A stretch of DNA of 64,000 bases, from NCBI RefSeq assembly GCF_001884045.1, contig NZ_MACF01000068.1:1-64000 (forward strand), in the 5' to 3' direction. This document shows, piece by piece, positions 19,337 through 27,838 of the stretch. The translations under genes and the position numbers were made by a program. The DNA comes from Bacillus mobilis (GTDB lineage: Bacteria; Bacillota; Bacilli; Bacillales; Bacillaceae_G). The notes under the pieces were generated by a model. The model ran no database searches and was not told where the DNA came from. It saw nothing but the letters and a program-made list of their open reading frames with translations. The first letter of the stretch is position 1. Each line of letters opens with the position of its first letter.

Positions 19337-21184
19337 ATGTGCGGGATTACAGGATGGGTGGATTATAAACGCTCATTAGAAGGAGAACGGGACGTCGTTA
19401 CGAAGATGGCTGAGACGTTAGCAAAACGTGGCCCAGATGATAATAAAGTTTGGATTAAAGGCAATGTCGCATTTGGGCATAAACGGTTAATCGTTGTGGA
19501 CCCTGAGGGCGGGAAACAACCGATGACTTGTTTAAAAGATGAAACGAATTATGCAATTTGTTATAACGGTGAACTGTATAACACAGAGGATATTCGAAAG
19601 GAATTATTAAGAAGAGGATATACGTTCAAAGGGCATTCTGATACGGAGGTGCTATTAGCGTCGTATATGGAATGGAAAGAAGAATGTGTCGATCATTTAA
19701 ACGGTATATATGCGTTTGCTGTATGGGATGAACAGAAAGAACAAGTATTTATTGCGCGAGATCGATTAGGTGTAAAACCGCTATTTTATAAATACGATAG
19801 TGGACGATTACTATTTGGTTCAGAGTTGAAAGCGATACTGGCTCATCCAGATGTGAAGGCAGAAGTAACGTTAGAAGGATTATCCGAAATATTCGGTCTT
19901 GGGCCGTCTAGAACGCCTGGTCATGGTATTTATGCTGGTATAAAAGAATTACGTCCAGGTCATGCGATGACATTTTCAAAGAACGGTTTATGTATATGGA
20001 GATATTGGAATGTGGAAAGCAAAAAACATGAAGATTCCTTTGAAGAAACAGTAGAGAAAACACGCTTTTTATTACAAGATGCGATTACAAGGCAGCTCGT
20101 TTCTGATGTACCACTATGCACTTTTCTATCAGGCGGTGTAGATTCGAGTGCTATTACAGCAATTGCTGCGAAAGAATATGCAAGGTCAGGAAAAGGGCAA
20201 TTACACACATATTCTGTTGATTATGAAGATAATGACAAATACTTTAAAGCGAATGCGTTTCAGCCCAATTCAGATGCGCCATTTATTCATTTGATGACAG
20301 AGACGTTTCAAACAATCCACCATCGTTGCGTCATTTCAAATGAACAATTAGCACAGTATTTAACAGAAGCAGTACTCGTTCGTGATTTGCCTGGTATGGC
20401 AGATATCGATTCGTCATTATTGTGGTTTTGCCGTGAAATTAAACAAGATTTTGTCGTCGGTTTATCTGGGGAATGTGCAGATGAAATATTTGGTGGTTAT
20501 CCGTGGTTTTATAGAGAAGATGATTTACAATCGAGTGCCTTTCCGTGGATGCGATCTACAGAAGCACGTGAACAACTGCTAAAGAAAGAATGGAGAAATA
20601 AATTAAACTTACAACAATATGTACAGCAGCGCTATGAAGAATCCATTCAAGAAGTTCCTGTTTTAGAGGGAGAAAGCCCAATTGAAGCGAAGAGACGACA
20701 ATTATTTTACTTGAACATGGTATGGTTTATGACAACATTATTAGACAGAAAAGACCGTATGAGTATGGGGGCAAGCTTAGAAGTACGTGTTCCATTTGCA
20801 GATCACCGACTTGTCGAATATGCGTGGAATATTCCTTGGGAAATGAAAATGTATAAAAACCGCGAAAAAGGTCTATTGCGTAAGGCGTTAGAAGGATTAC
20901 TTCCAAATGACATCTTATATAGAAAGAAGAGCCCATATCCGAAAACGCATAATCCGCACTATACGAAAGCAGTCACAGTATGGCTACAAGATTTATTAAC
21001 GGATAAAGGCTCAATTTTGCACGAGTTATTTGATAAAGAGCAATTGAGCGGCTTGATTGAGTCAGGCGGCAGTGCATTTCAATCGCCTTGGTTCGGTCAA
21101 TTAATGACTGGGCCTCAGCTTTTAGCTCATTTAGCGCAAATTCACGTTTGGTTTAAAGAGTATGGGGTAAATATTAAGGAATAG
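19337..21184 (+). CDS. asnO: Glutamine-hydrolysing asparagine synthetase (AsnO-like)
   Basis: A 615-residue class-II asparagine synthetase making Asn from Asp, ATP and glutamine. The N-terminal glutaminase domain begins MCGITGW; Cys2 must become the N-terminal nucleophile, which fixes the start at 19337 rather than the in-frame ATG at 19328. The synthetase domain has the PP-loop SGGVDSSAI (about residue 264 on). B. subtilis has three paralogues; AsnO (YisO), used in sporulation, is the one with this gene neighbourhood. AAGGA lies 11 bases upstream. Confidence 0.93.
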   Translation: MCGITGWVDYKRSLEGERDVVTKMAETLAKRGPDDNKVWIKGNVAFGHKRLIVVDPEGGKQPMTCLKDETNYAICYNGELYNTEDIRKELLRRGYTFKGHSDTEVLLASYMEWKEECVDHLNGIYAFAVWDEQKEQVFIARDRLGVKPLFYKYDSGRLLFGSELKAILAHPDVKAEVTLEGLSEIFGLGPSRTPGHGIYAGIKELRPGHAMTFSKNGLCIWRYWNVESKKHEDSFEETVEKTRFLLQDAITRQLVSDVPLCTFLSGGVDSSAITAIAAKEYARSGKGQLHTYSVDYEDNDKYFKANAFQPNSDAPFIHLMTETFQTIHHRCVISNEQLAQYLTEAVLVRDLPGMADIDSSLLWFCREIKQDFVVGLSGECADEIFGGYPWFYREDDLQSSAFPWMRSTEAREQLLKKEWRNKLNLQQYVQQRYEESIQEVPVLEGESPIEAKRRQLFYLNMVWFMTTLLDRKDRMSMGASLEVRVPFADHRLVEYAWNIPWEMKMYKNREKGLLRKALEGLLPNDILYRKKSPYPKTHNPHYTKAVTVWLQDLLTDKGSILHELFDKEQLSGLIESGGSAFQSPWFGQLMTGPQLLAHLAQIHVWFKEYGVNIKE

Positions 21185-21186
21185 AA

Positions 21187-21221
21187 GAAAAGCGACTTAC
21201 TTTTATGTAAGTCGCTTTTTA
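21187..21221 (+). terminator. asnO terminator
   Basis: AAAAGCGACTTAC-TTTTAT-GTAAGTCGCTTTTT stem-loop. Confidence 0.9.
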
Positions 21222-21272
21222 TTAAATAAATTGTCAAATAAAATTCAAAATCATATTAGAAATAATATTTAT

Positions 21273-21315
21273 TTATAACAATTATCTTTACGTACTTATT
21301 ATTCATTGTTATAAT
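21273..21315 (+). promoter_or_regulatory. hemH promoter with a PerR-like box
   Basis: TTTACG (21287-21292), 17-bp spacer and TATAAT (21310-21315) make a sigma-A promoter. TTATAACAATTATCT (21273-21287) matches the PerR box TTATAATnATTATAA at 11 of 14 defined positions and abuts the -35. Regulation is predicted. Confidence 0.55.
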
Positions 21316-21371
21316 TGGAAACAAATGTTCTTGAAAAAGATTCTCATTTACAAAATTGAGGTGTTATATAG

Positions 21372-22331
21372 ATGACAAAGAAAAAAATAGGTTTACTCGT
21401 AATGGCGTATGGAACACCAGAATCATTAGATGATGTAGAAGCGTACTATACACATATTCGCCACGGGCGTAAGCCTTCAGAAGAAGCACTCCAAGACTTA
21501 ATCGGGCGCTATAAAGCGATTGGTGGAATTTCGCCACTTGCAAAAATTACGAAAGAGCAGGCGCATAAATTAACAGATTCAATGAATAATATATTTACAG
21601 AGTATGAATTTACTTGTTATTTAGGATTAAAACATATAGCGCCATTTATAGAAGATGCAGTAGAAGAGATGAAGAGCGATGGAATTGAGCAGGCGATTAG
21701 TATCGTATTAGCGCCGCATTATTCTACGTTTAGCATTAAAGCGTATAATGATCGTGCGATTCGTCTTTCAAAAGAAATCGGTGGTCCTGTTATTGCTCCG
21801 ATTGAACAATGGTACGATGAACCGAAATTTATTTCCTATTGGGCAGAGCAAATAAAAGAAACATTTACAAAGATTGAAGATAAGGAGAAAGCTGTCGTAA
21901 TTTTTTCAGCGCATAGTTTACCAGAGAAAATTATTGCAGCAGGGGACCCTTATGTGGAGCAATTGCAGCATACAGCAGATTTAATCGCAGCAGCTGCAAA
22001 TATTCAAAACTATACAACTGGTTGGCAAAGTGCCGGAAATACACCGGATCCATGGATTGGACCGGATGTGCAAGATTTAACGAGAGATTTATTTGAAGTG
22101 CATGGATATGAATCTTTCGTATATTGCCCAGTTGGGTTTGTCGCAGAGCATTTAGAAGTTTTATATGACAACGATTATGAGTGTAAAGTTGTAACTGATG
22201 AATTAAATGCTCGATACTTTAGACCAAATATGCCAAATTCACAATCTGTATTTATCAATTGCTTAGCTGAAATTGTTTCCAAAAAAATGAAGGAAATAGT
22301 TGACAAGAACTTAATTTTGAATAATAATTAA
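21372..22331 (+). CDS. hemH: Ferrochelatase HemH (coproporphyrin ferrochelatase)
   Basis: A 319-residue enzyme inserting Fe2+ into the porphyrin at the end of haem synthesis; Gram-positive members use coproporphyrin III. Catalytic His lies in [10 protein letters not shown] (about residue 178) and the metal-side Glu in [17 protein letters not shown] (about 259). GAGGTG precedes the ATG. katA starts 58 bases after the stop, coupling haem supply to a haem enzyme. The B. cereus group usually has a second hemH elsewhere. Confidence 0.96.
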   Translation: MTKKKIGLLVMAYGTPESLDDVEAYYTHIRHGRKPSEEALQDLIGRYKAIGGISPLAKITKEQAHKLTDSMNNIFTEYEFTCYLGLKHIAPFIEDAVEEMKSDGIEQAISIVLAPHYSTFSIKAYNDRAIRLSKEIGGPVIAPIEQWYDEPKFISYWAEQIKETFTKIEDKEKAVVIFSAHSLPEKIIAAGDPYVEQLQHTADLIAAAANIQNYTTGWQSAGNTPDPWIGPDVQDLTRDLFEVHGYESFVYCPVGFVAEHLEVLYDNDYECKVVTDELNARYFRPNMPNSQSVFINCLAEIVSKKMKEIVDKNLILNNN

Positions 22332-22332
22332 T

Positions 22333-22347
22333 TTATAATAATTTTAA
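22333..22347 (+). promoter_or_regulatory. PerR-like box upstream of katA
   Basis: TTATAATAATTTTAA matches the PerR consensus TTATAATnATTATAA at 13 of 14 defined positions. It lies 43 bases before the katA ATG. PerR control of katA is established in B. subtilis. Confidence 0.7.
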
Positions 22348-22389
22348 ATAAATAATTATTACTATGAAAGAAAGAGGAGGATCCCCCAG

Positions 22390-23856
22390 ATGAATCCAAA
22401 TAATCGCTTAACAACAAACCAAGGTGCTCCGGTTGGAGATAACCAAAATTCTCGTACAGCTGGTCGCCGTGGACCGGTATTATTAGAAGACTATCATTTA
22501 GTAGAAAAACTGGCTCACTTTGATCGTGAACGTATTCCAGAACGCGTTGTACATGCACGTGGTGCAGGTGCTCACGGTGTATTCGTAACGAAAAACAGCA
22601 TGAAGCAATATACAAAGGCAGCGTTTTTACAAAATGAAGGAACTGAAACGCCTGTATTTGTTCGTTTCTCGACGGTTATTCATGGTCAAGGTTCTCCAGA
22701 AACAGCTCGTGACCCACGCGGGTTCGCTGTTAAATTTTATACAGAAGAAGGAAATTACGATATTGTAGGTAACCATTTACCGGTCTTCTTCATTCGTGAT
22801 GCAATTAAATTCCCTGATATGGTGCATTCTTTAAAACCAGCACCTGATACAAACGTTCAAACGCCAGACCGTTACTGGGATTTCATGACGTTAAGTCCAG
22901 AATCTACACATATGATGACATGGGTATTTTCTGATTACGGTACACCAGCTAGTTATCGTGAAATGGAAGGTTTCGGTGTTCATTCATTTAAATGGATTAA
23001 TGCAGAAGGTAAAATTGTCTACATTAAATATCACTGGAAACCACAGCAAAGTGTACGTAACTTAAGTGCAAAAGAGGTGCAAGAAGTACAAGGAAAAGAT
23101 TTCAACCATGCAACTCGTGACTTGTTCGATGCAATCGAAAAAGGAAATTATCCGAAGTGGGATTTACACGTACAAGTGATGCAACTAGAAGAAACGGATT
23201 CTTTAGATTTCGATCCATTAGACCCAACGAAAGTATGGCCGGAAGATCGCTTCCCATTAATTGAAGTAGGGACGATGACGTTAAATCGTAATCCGAAAAA
23301 CTTCTTCGCAGAAGTAGAGCAAGTGGCGTTCTCTCCAAGTGCAACTGTAAATGGTATTGAACCATCAGAAGATAAATTATTACAAGGTCGTTTATTCTCT
23401 TATCCAGATACACAGCGTTACCGTCTTGGTGCGAACTACTTACAAATTCCTGTAAACTGCCCGTACGCAGCTGTTCATAACCAACAACGTGATGGTGCGA
23501 TGCAAATAAATCAAAATCCATCTACAATTAACTACGAACCGAGCCGTCATACTGAAAATCCAGTTGAAGACCCGACTTACCGCGATTCAACTATGAAAGT
23601 AGAAGGCTATGTATCTCGTGAAAAAATTGACAAACCAAATGATTTCAAACAAGCAGGTGAGCGTTACCGTTCGTTCTCTAAAGAAGAGCAAGACAACTTA
23701 ATTGCAAACTTAACAAATGACTTAAAAGACGTAAATGAGCGCACGAAATTACTAGCTGTTTGTAACTTCTTCCGTGCAGATCAAGAGTACGGAATGCGTT
23801 TAGCGCAGTCTTTAAATGTTGATATTACGCAATATGTAGGGAATGCTCCGAAATAA
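22390..23856 (+). CDS. katA: Vegetative catalase KatA
   Basis: A 488-residue small-subunit haem catalase that disproportionates H2O2. The distal-histidine motif is VVHARGAGAHGVF (about residues 52-64), the proximal haem-ligand box is RLFSYPDTQRYRLG (Tyr at about 341), and FVRFSTV and DPRGFAVKFY are typical. AGGAGG lies ten bases before the ATG. It is downstream of hemH with a PerR-like box between, so it can be read with hemH and from its own promoter. Confidence 0.97.
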   Translation: MNPNNRLTTNQGAPVGDNQNSRTAGRRGPVLLEDYHLVEKLAHFDRERIPERVVHARGAGAHGVFVTKNSMKQYTKAAFLQNEGTETPVFVRFSTVIHGQGSPETARDPRGFAVKFYTEEGNYDIVGNHLPVFFIRDAIKFPDMVHSLKPAPDTNVQTPDRYWDFMTLSPESTHMMTWVFSDYGTPASYREMEGFGVHSFKWINAEGKIVYIKYHWKPQQSVRNLSAKEVQEVQGKDFNHATRDLFDAIEKGNYPKWDLHVQVMQLEETDSLDFDPLDPTKVWPEDRFPLIEVGTMTLNRNPKNFFAEVEQVAFSPSATVNGIEPSEDKLLQGRLFSYPDTQRYRLGANYLQIPVNCPYAAVHNQQRDGAMQINQNPSTINYEPSRHTENPVEDPTYRDSTMKVEGYVSREKIDKPNDFKQAGERYRSFSKEEQDNLIANLTNDLKDVNERTKLLAVCNFFRADQEYGMRLAQSLNVDITQYVGNAPK

Positions 23857-23861
23857 ATAGG

Positions 23862-23892
23862 AAAAGACGACTGTTTAACAGTCGTCTTTTTG
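23862..23892 (+). terminator. katA terminator
   Basis: AAAAGACGACTGTT ... AACAGTCGTCTTTTT, near-perfect stem. Confidence 0.9.
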
Positions 23893-23973
23893 CGTGTAAA
23901 AGATGTTTTACATGCGGGGCGAAAGATGTTAAACTGTTGTCAAATAAGTTTTACATATAAGAGGTGTATTTTG

Positions 23974-24279
23974 ATGGATGTTTTGATTTTTATTATTGCG
24001 TTAAGTGTCTTTTTATTTGTAGTGTTTGCTATTATAAAAATGTTTATAGCGATTGAGAAACAAGGTGATGAGCGTGCTACGTTTATAAAAAACAAAGCGA
24101 TGGCTGAGACGTTTCAAATTGCGATGGGGCTAATGGTACTTGAGATGATCCCGTTTATTTATCATCGTTTTAATGAAACGGTAGGAACGCCGTTTAATCC
24201 AGTTCGCTTTTTAGCTGTAATAGCTGTGGCATTTCTTATTATTTTAAGTACGAATAAAAGAAAGTACGGCGATTCGTAA
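23974..24279 (+). CDS. Small membrane protein, family unknown
   Basis: A 101-residue protein with three hydrophobic segments (about 3-24, 45-62, 75-91) joined by a charged loop IEKQGDERATFIKNKAMAE. AAGAGGTG nine bases upstream supports the ATG at 23974; the longer frame from 23890 runs through the katA terminator and is unlikely. It stands alone between katA and amt. No function inferred. Confidence 0.75.
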   Translation: MDVLIFIIALSVFLFVVFAIIKMFIAIEKQGDERATFIKNKAMAETFQIAMGLMVLEMIPFIYHRFNETVGTPFNPVRFLAVIAVAFLIILSTNKRKYGDS

Positions 24280-24324
24280 GTTACGCCGGGGCAGGGTATT
24301 TTTCGGGTTCATTATGTCGGAATT

Positions 24325-24425
24325 TGTTGATAAATCGATATGTTGTGTCGAAACGTCGATATATTGAAATAATCGTTGATATATAAAAAAATCGTTGATA
24401 TATCCGGAGAATCGCCGATATATTC
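24325..24425. repeat. Iterated ~20-bp repeat array, inverted copy of the one at 62-145
   Basis: Four to five imperfect units with the core AATCGTTGATATAT (reverse complement ATATATCAACGATT) at about 19-22 bp spacing. Between convergent gene ends, like the first array. Non-coding. Confidence 0.7.
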
Positions 24426-24465
24426 ACTGCAATACTAGGTGGGGTATACCGCCAACAAGTGCAAT

Positions 24466-24509
24466 AAAAAGAGATGCAATCTACTACCAATAGATTGCAT
24501 CTCTTTTTT
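24466..24509. terminator. amt terminator
   Basis: AAAAAGAGATGCAATCTA ... TAGATTGCATCTCTTTTTT, 18-bp perfect stem, functional in both directions. Confidence 0.9.
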
Positions 24510-25740
24510 AGTTCACCCGCTCCGTATACTCATAAGCTTTCTCCCCGTGCATCGAAATATCAAGTCCCATATGTTCTTCGTGCTCATCTACCCGAACAGT
24601 GAGGAAGAAGTTGATTGCTTTAATAATGGCATACGTCATGATGATCGTGAATGCATATGTTGCGCCGATTGCTATCAGTTGTTTAAACAGTAAAGCCGCG
24701 TTTCCATAAAATAATCCGTTAGCGCCATCACTGTTTACCGTAGTAGTTGCAAATAGTCCTGTCGCAATACCGCCCCAAGTTCCGCCGATGCCGTGGCATC
24801 CGAATGCATCAAGTGTATCATCGTATCCGAATTTTGTTTTTAAGAAAAAGACTGCTCCGAAGCATAATACGCCGCCGATTGCTCCGATAAGAAGAGCCGA
24901 GAAAGGTGTAACGAACCCGCAAGCTGGTGTAATAGCGACTAGACCGGAAACAACTCCGCAAGCAGCTCCCATCGCAGTCGGTTTTGATTGGAAGAACCAT
25001 TCTGAAAGCATCCAGGTTAATGCGGAGGCAGCTGCGGCTATATTTGTATTAATAAATGCGGTTAAAGCTACATCATTTAAAGATAATGCACTTCCGACGT
25101 TAAAACCGAACCAGCCGAACCATAGTAAGCCTGCGCCTAACATCGTAAATGGTAAATGGTGAGGAGACGAACCGTTTATGTTTTTTCGTTTTCCGAGAAA
25201 AATAGCTAATACAAGGCCAGCCACGCCAGATGTAATATGAACGACATTACCACCAGCGAAGTCTAACGCGCCAAGCTCTCTAAGCCACCCGCCAACGCCC
25301 CATACCCAATGAGCGACAGGATTGTAAACGATTGTTGTCCATAGAAGGATGAAAATAAGGAAAGCGGAAAATCGCATTCTTTCGGCGAATGCACCTGAAA
25401 TTAAAGCAGGAGTTAAAATGGCGAACATGAGTTGGAACATCATAAATAAGTTGTGAGGAATAGTAGATGAGTAGTCTGGATTTGGTGCGTAGGTAACGCC
25501 GTTTAAACCGAACCAATCGAGTGTACCGATAAGTCCGTGCCAATCTGGTCCGAATGATAAAGAATAGCCAATCAAAATCCACTGAATCGAAACGATAGCC
25601 ATTGCGCTATAACTATGCATTGTCGTACTGAGTACGTTTTTACTGCGAACCATGCCCCCGTAAAAAAGTGCCAATCCTGGTGTCATTAACATGACCATTA
25701 CTGTCGTTACAAACATAAAAACCGTATCTCCTGTATTCAT
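24508..25740 (-). CDS. amt: Ammonium transporter Amt
   Basis: A 410-residue Amt/Mep/Rh channel that takes up ammonium across the membrane. Eleven hydrophobic spans are expected from its length; the signature AGxxVHITSGVAGLVLA (from DFAGGNVVHITSG, about 160-175) holds the first pore histidine and AFGCHGIGGTWG (about 307-318) the second. No glnK/glnB follows it, unlike many bacterial amt loci. AGGAGG precedes the ATG. Upstream sits a well-marked nitrogen-control region. Confidence 0.96.
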   Translation of the reverse strand: MNTGDTVFMFVTTVMVMLMTPGLALFYGGMVRSKNVLSTTMHSYSAMAIVSIQWILIGYSLSFGPDWHGLIGTLDWFGLNGVTYAPNPDYSSTIPHNLFMMFQLMFAILTPALISGAFAERMRFSAFLIFILLWTTIVYNPVAHWVWGVGGWLRELGALDFAGGNVVHITSGVAGLVLAIFLGKRKNINGSSPHHLPFTMLGAGLLWFGWFGFNVGSALSLNDVALTAFINTNIAAAASALTWMLSEWFFQSKPTAMGAACGVVSGLVAITPACGFVTPFSALLIGAIGGVLCFGAVFFLKTKFGYDDTLDAFGCHGIGGTWGGIATGLFATTTVNSDGANGLFYGNAALLFKQLIAIGATYAFTIIMTYAIIKAINFFLTVRVDEHEEHMGLDISMHGEKAYEYTERVN

Positions 25741-25757
25741 TCTCTCTCCTCCTATAA

Positions 25758-25774
25758 TGTTAGAAAAAATAACA
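25758..25774 (-). promoter_or_regulatory. GlnR/TnrA-type box, proximal
   Basis: TGTTAGAAAAAATAACA fits TGTnA-N7-TnACA exactly. It lies between the predicted amt promoter and its ribosome site, a position expected to block transcription. Confidence 0.65.
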
Positions 25775-25788
25775 TCAACTCGTTATGT

Positions 25789-25817
25789 TTCATATCATAT
25801 TCGAAACGAAGTGTAAA
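25789..25817 (-). promoter_or_regulatory. Predicted amt promoter
   Basis: On the minus strand TTTACA (complement of 25812-25817), a 17-bp spacer and TATGAA (complement of 25789-25794). Confidence 0.5.
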
Positions 25818-25825
25818 ATCAACTA

Positions 25826-25840
25826 AAAATTCAGAAAATT
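25826..25840. promoter_or_regulatory. CodY-like box
   Basis: AAAATTCAGAAAATT matches the CodY motif AATTTTCwGAAAATT at 13 of 15 positions, just upstream of the amt -35. Confidence 0.5.
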
Positions 25841-25850
25841 TTATAATTCA

Positions 25851-25867
25851 TGTTAGGAAATATGACA
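25851..25867 (-). promoter_or_regulatory. GlnR/TnrA-type box, distal
   Basis: TGTTAGGAAATATGACA fits TGTnA-N7-TnACA exactly, 93 bp from the proximal box. It could serve amt or the divergent amylase-like gene. Confidence 0.6.
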
Positions 25868-25959
25868 TGAAGTATTTTGCGGAGAAAGAAATCAACGTAT
25901 GCGATTCGTCTAGATAATTGGTATAATATTCTTACAATTAAAAAATATGGGGGATGCGT

Positions 25960-27255
25960 GTGAGGAAAATACGGACTAGGAAACTATTCATTTGTTTTTG
26001 TTTAGCTGTCGTTTTGTTTGTACCAATACATACGTTTGCGGATGAAAAAAGAGAGTGGCGAGACGAAGTTATCTATTCCATTATGATTGATCGCTTTAAT
26101 AATGGAGAACCGAAAAATGACAAACAGTTAGAAGTTGGTAATCTAGAAGGATATCAAGGTGGAGATATAAGAGGGAGTATAAAAAGACTGGATTACATAA
26201 AAGAAATGGGATTTACCGCTGTTATGCTTTCTCCACTTTTTGAAAGTGGAAAGTACGATGGATTAGACGTGCACAATTTTCAAAAGGTAAATGAACATTT
26301 CGGAACAGAAAATGATGTGAAAGAACTTGTACAAGCTGCTCACGCAAAAGGAATGAAAATTGTACTTCAATTTCCGCTTGGAGAGAACGAACAACAAGTC
26401 ATCGACGCGATGAAATGGTGGATCAAAGAAGTCGATTTAGATGCAAGTTATGTAATACATAGTGAAAAAAAAACGCGTTCTTTCTGGGATGACGTGCAAA
26501 AAGATATGCAAGCGATAAAGAAAGATTTTCGTATTATGACAAAAGAAGATAGTGAATACAATGAAAAAATAGTAGAATCGTTTTCCAAAGCGGATGTATC
26601 GGTGAAACCTTTATATGATGTGAGTAAAAAAGACGGAGAATCAGCTACATTTTTAGATGATCAAGATACGAAAAGATTTGCTCGTATTGCAAAAGAGAAT
26701 ATGAATTATCCGCCATCTCGCTTGAAACTAGCTCTTACATATTTATTAACATCACCGGGTATTCCGAATTTTTATTACGGGACTGAAATTGCATTAGATG
26801 GAGGAGGTACTCCGGATAATAGACGATTAATGGATTTCAAATCAGATGAAAAATTTATGCAGCACATAACGAAACTCGGTGAGCTTAGACAAGCAAGACC
26901 ATCTTTACGACGCGGTACGTTTGAGCTTCTATACGATAAAGATGGAATGAGTGTACTAAAGCGAAAGTACAAAGATGAAGTGACAGTAGTAGCGATTAAT
27001 AATACGAAAGAAACGCAAAAAGTTGCTTTACCAGTAAGTGTGATTGGTGAAAAACAAGAGTTAAGAGGATTGTTAGAAGATGAAATTATAAGAGAAGAAA
27101 ACGGAAAGTTTTATCTCGTTTTAAAGCGCGAAGAATCAAATGTGTATAAAGTTAACGGGGAAACAGGTGTGAATTGGTTGTTTATCTCCTTAATAGTCGG
27201 TGTGAATGTATTATTTATTGCGTTTTTAGTTGCGGTTAAAAAGAGACGGAAATGA
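25960..27255 (+). CDS. Membrane-anchored GH13 alpha-amylase-like protein lacking catalytic residues
   Basis: About 431 residues: signal peptide (LFICFCLAVVLFVP), a GH13 (beta/alpha)8 barrel, a C-terminal span (WLFISLIVGVNVLFIAFLVAV) and a basic tail. Family landmarks YSIMIDRFNNGEP, YQGGDIRGSIKRLDYI, DDQDTKRFAR and GIPNFYYGTE are clear. However the conserved region II (GfRlDxxxH) reads DLDASYVIH and region III (GE) reads MTKED, so the nucleophile Asp and probably the acid/base Glu are missing. It may bind rather than cleave glucan. GTG at 25960 has GGGGG at good distance; ATG at 25954 is the alternative. Confidence 0.8.
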   Translation: MRKIRTRKLFICFCLAVVLFVPIHTFADEKREWRDEVIYSIMIDRFNNGEPKNDKQLEVGNLEGYQGGDIRGSIKRLDYIKEMGFTAVMLSPLFESGKYDGLDVHNFQKVNEHFGTENDVKELVQAAHAKGMKIVLQFPLGENEQQVIDAMKWWIKEVDLDASYVIHSEKKTRSFWDDVQKDMQAIKKDFRIMTKEDSEYNEKIVESFSKADVSVKPLYDVSKKDGESATFLDDQDTKRFARIAKENMNYPPSRLKLALTYLLTSPGIPNFYYGTEIALDGGGTPDNRRLMDFKSDEKFMQHITKLGELRQARPSLRRGTFELLYDKDGMSVLKRKYKDEVTVVAINNTKETQKVALPVSVIGEKQELRGLLEDEIIREENGKFYLVLKREESNVYKVNGETGVNWLFISLIVGVNVLFIAFLVAVKKRRK

Positions 27256-27302
27256 GTAACGTTTTTTTAGTAGTTCTTCTTCAGTTTAAGGTGGTGAGGT
27301 AT

Positions 27303-27530
27303 TTGCGGAAAAAGAAGTGGTTCGCTCTATGCTTATGTGTTTTTATCGTATTCGTAAGTTTTTATTTTTGGGACAACCGTGATGATGGGGAATTTGTTCG
27401 GTGGGGCGATAGTGTTCATTCTGTTGATACGGCAGTTTTGAAGAGAAACGATATAAAGTACAAAATCAAAAATGATAAAGTGTATATTCCGGAAAAATCA
27501 TTTAATAAAGCGATATGGTGTTGCTCTTAA
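27303..27530 (+). CDS. Small single-pass membrane protein downstream of the amylase-like gene
   Basis: A 75-residue protein from a TTG start with GGTGAGG just upstream. Basic N terminus, one hydrophobic segment (about 6-22), then an extracytoplasmic hydrophilic part with a CCS end. It begins 47 bases after the amylase-like stop and is probably co-transcribed. An earlier in-frame ATG (27252) overlaps the upstream stop. No family recognised. Confidence 0.6.
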   Translation: MRKKKWFALCLCVFIVFVSFYFWDNRDDGEFVRWGDSVHSVDTAVLKRNDIKYKIKNDKVYIPEKSFNKAIWCCS

Positions 27531-27545
27531 TAAATGTGAAATCTC

Positions 27546-27588
27546 GGGGGACAGGCTAAGGAGGAGACTTTTCCCCTAGCCTGTTTTT
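27546..27588 (+). terminator. Terminator of the amylase-like operon
   Basis: GACAGGCTA ... TAGCCTGTTTTTG with an inner GGAG/CTCC-like arm. Confidence 0.8.
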
Positions 27589-27687
27589 GTGTGGGAACCG
27601 ATAAAAAATCCTTATGATGTATACGCATTAGTCTCTATAGAAGGATTAGTTCCGCAAGCTCATTTTCATTTCATTCTACTATTTGTG

Positions 27688-27740
27688 TGAAGTAAGACTC
27701 TTACCTCGAAATGCAGCTGAGCAAAGAAGTGAAAAGACCT
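27688..27740 (+). repeat. Degenerate bcr1 fragment
   Basis: GTAAGAC...TTACCTCGAAATGCAGC...GAGCAAAGAAGT aligns with bcr1 (GTAAGACCCCCACCTCAAAATTCAGC...AAGCAAAGAAGT at 2749 on), but the T-rich ends, the G-run arm and the right half are gone. Confidence 0.55.
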
Positions 27741-27766
27741 TTAGAACAAACAATAATTGCAACTAT

Positions 27767-27813
27767 ACTAATTTTACATTACATTAAAGGGTGAAAAATA
27801 TTCTGATACTCAT
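27767..27813 (+). repeat. 47-bp direct repeat, left copy (promoter region of the RNPP regulator)
   Basis: Identical to 29027-29073 at 43 of 47 positions, same orientation. Contains TTTACA and TATTCT and ends about 25 bp before the regulator gene, so it probably includes its promoter. ATTTGAG follows both copies at the same distance. Confidence 0.75.
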
Positions 27814-27838
27814 TGAGGGCTATATTTGAGGAGGAACA

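Noticed and set aside
25960-27255. Secreted active alpha-amylase
   Set aside because: Catalytic positions are not conserved and the protein ends in a membrane span, so a plain amylase call is not supported.
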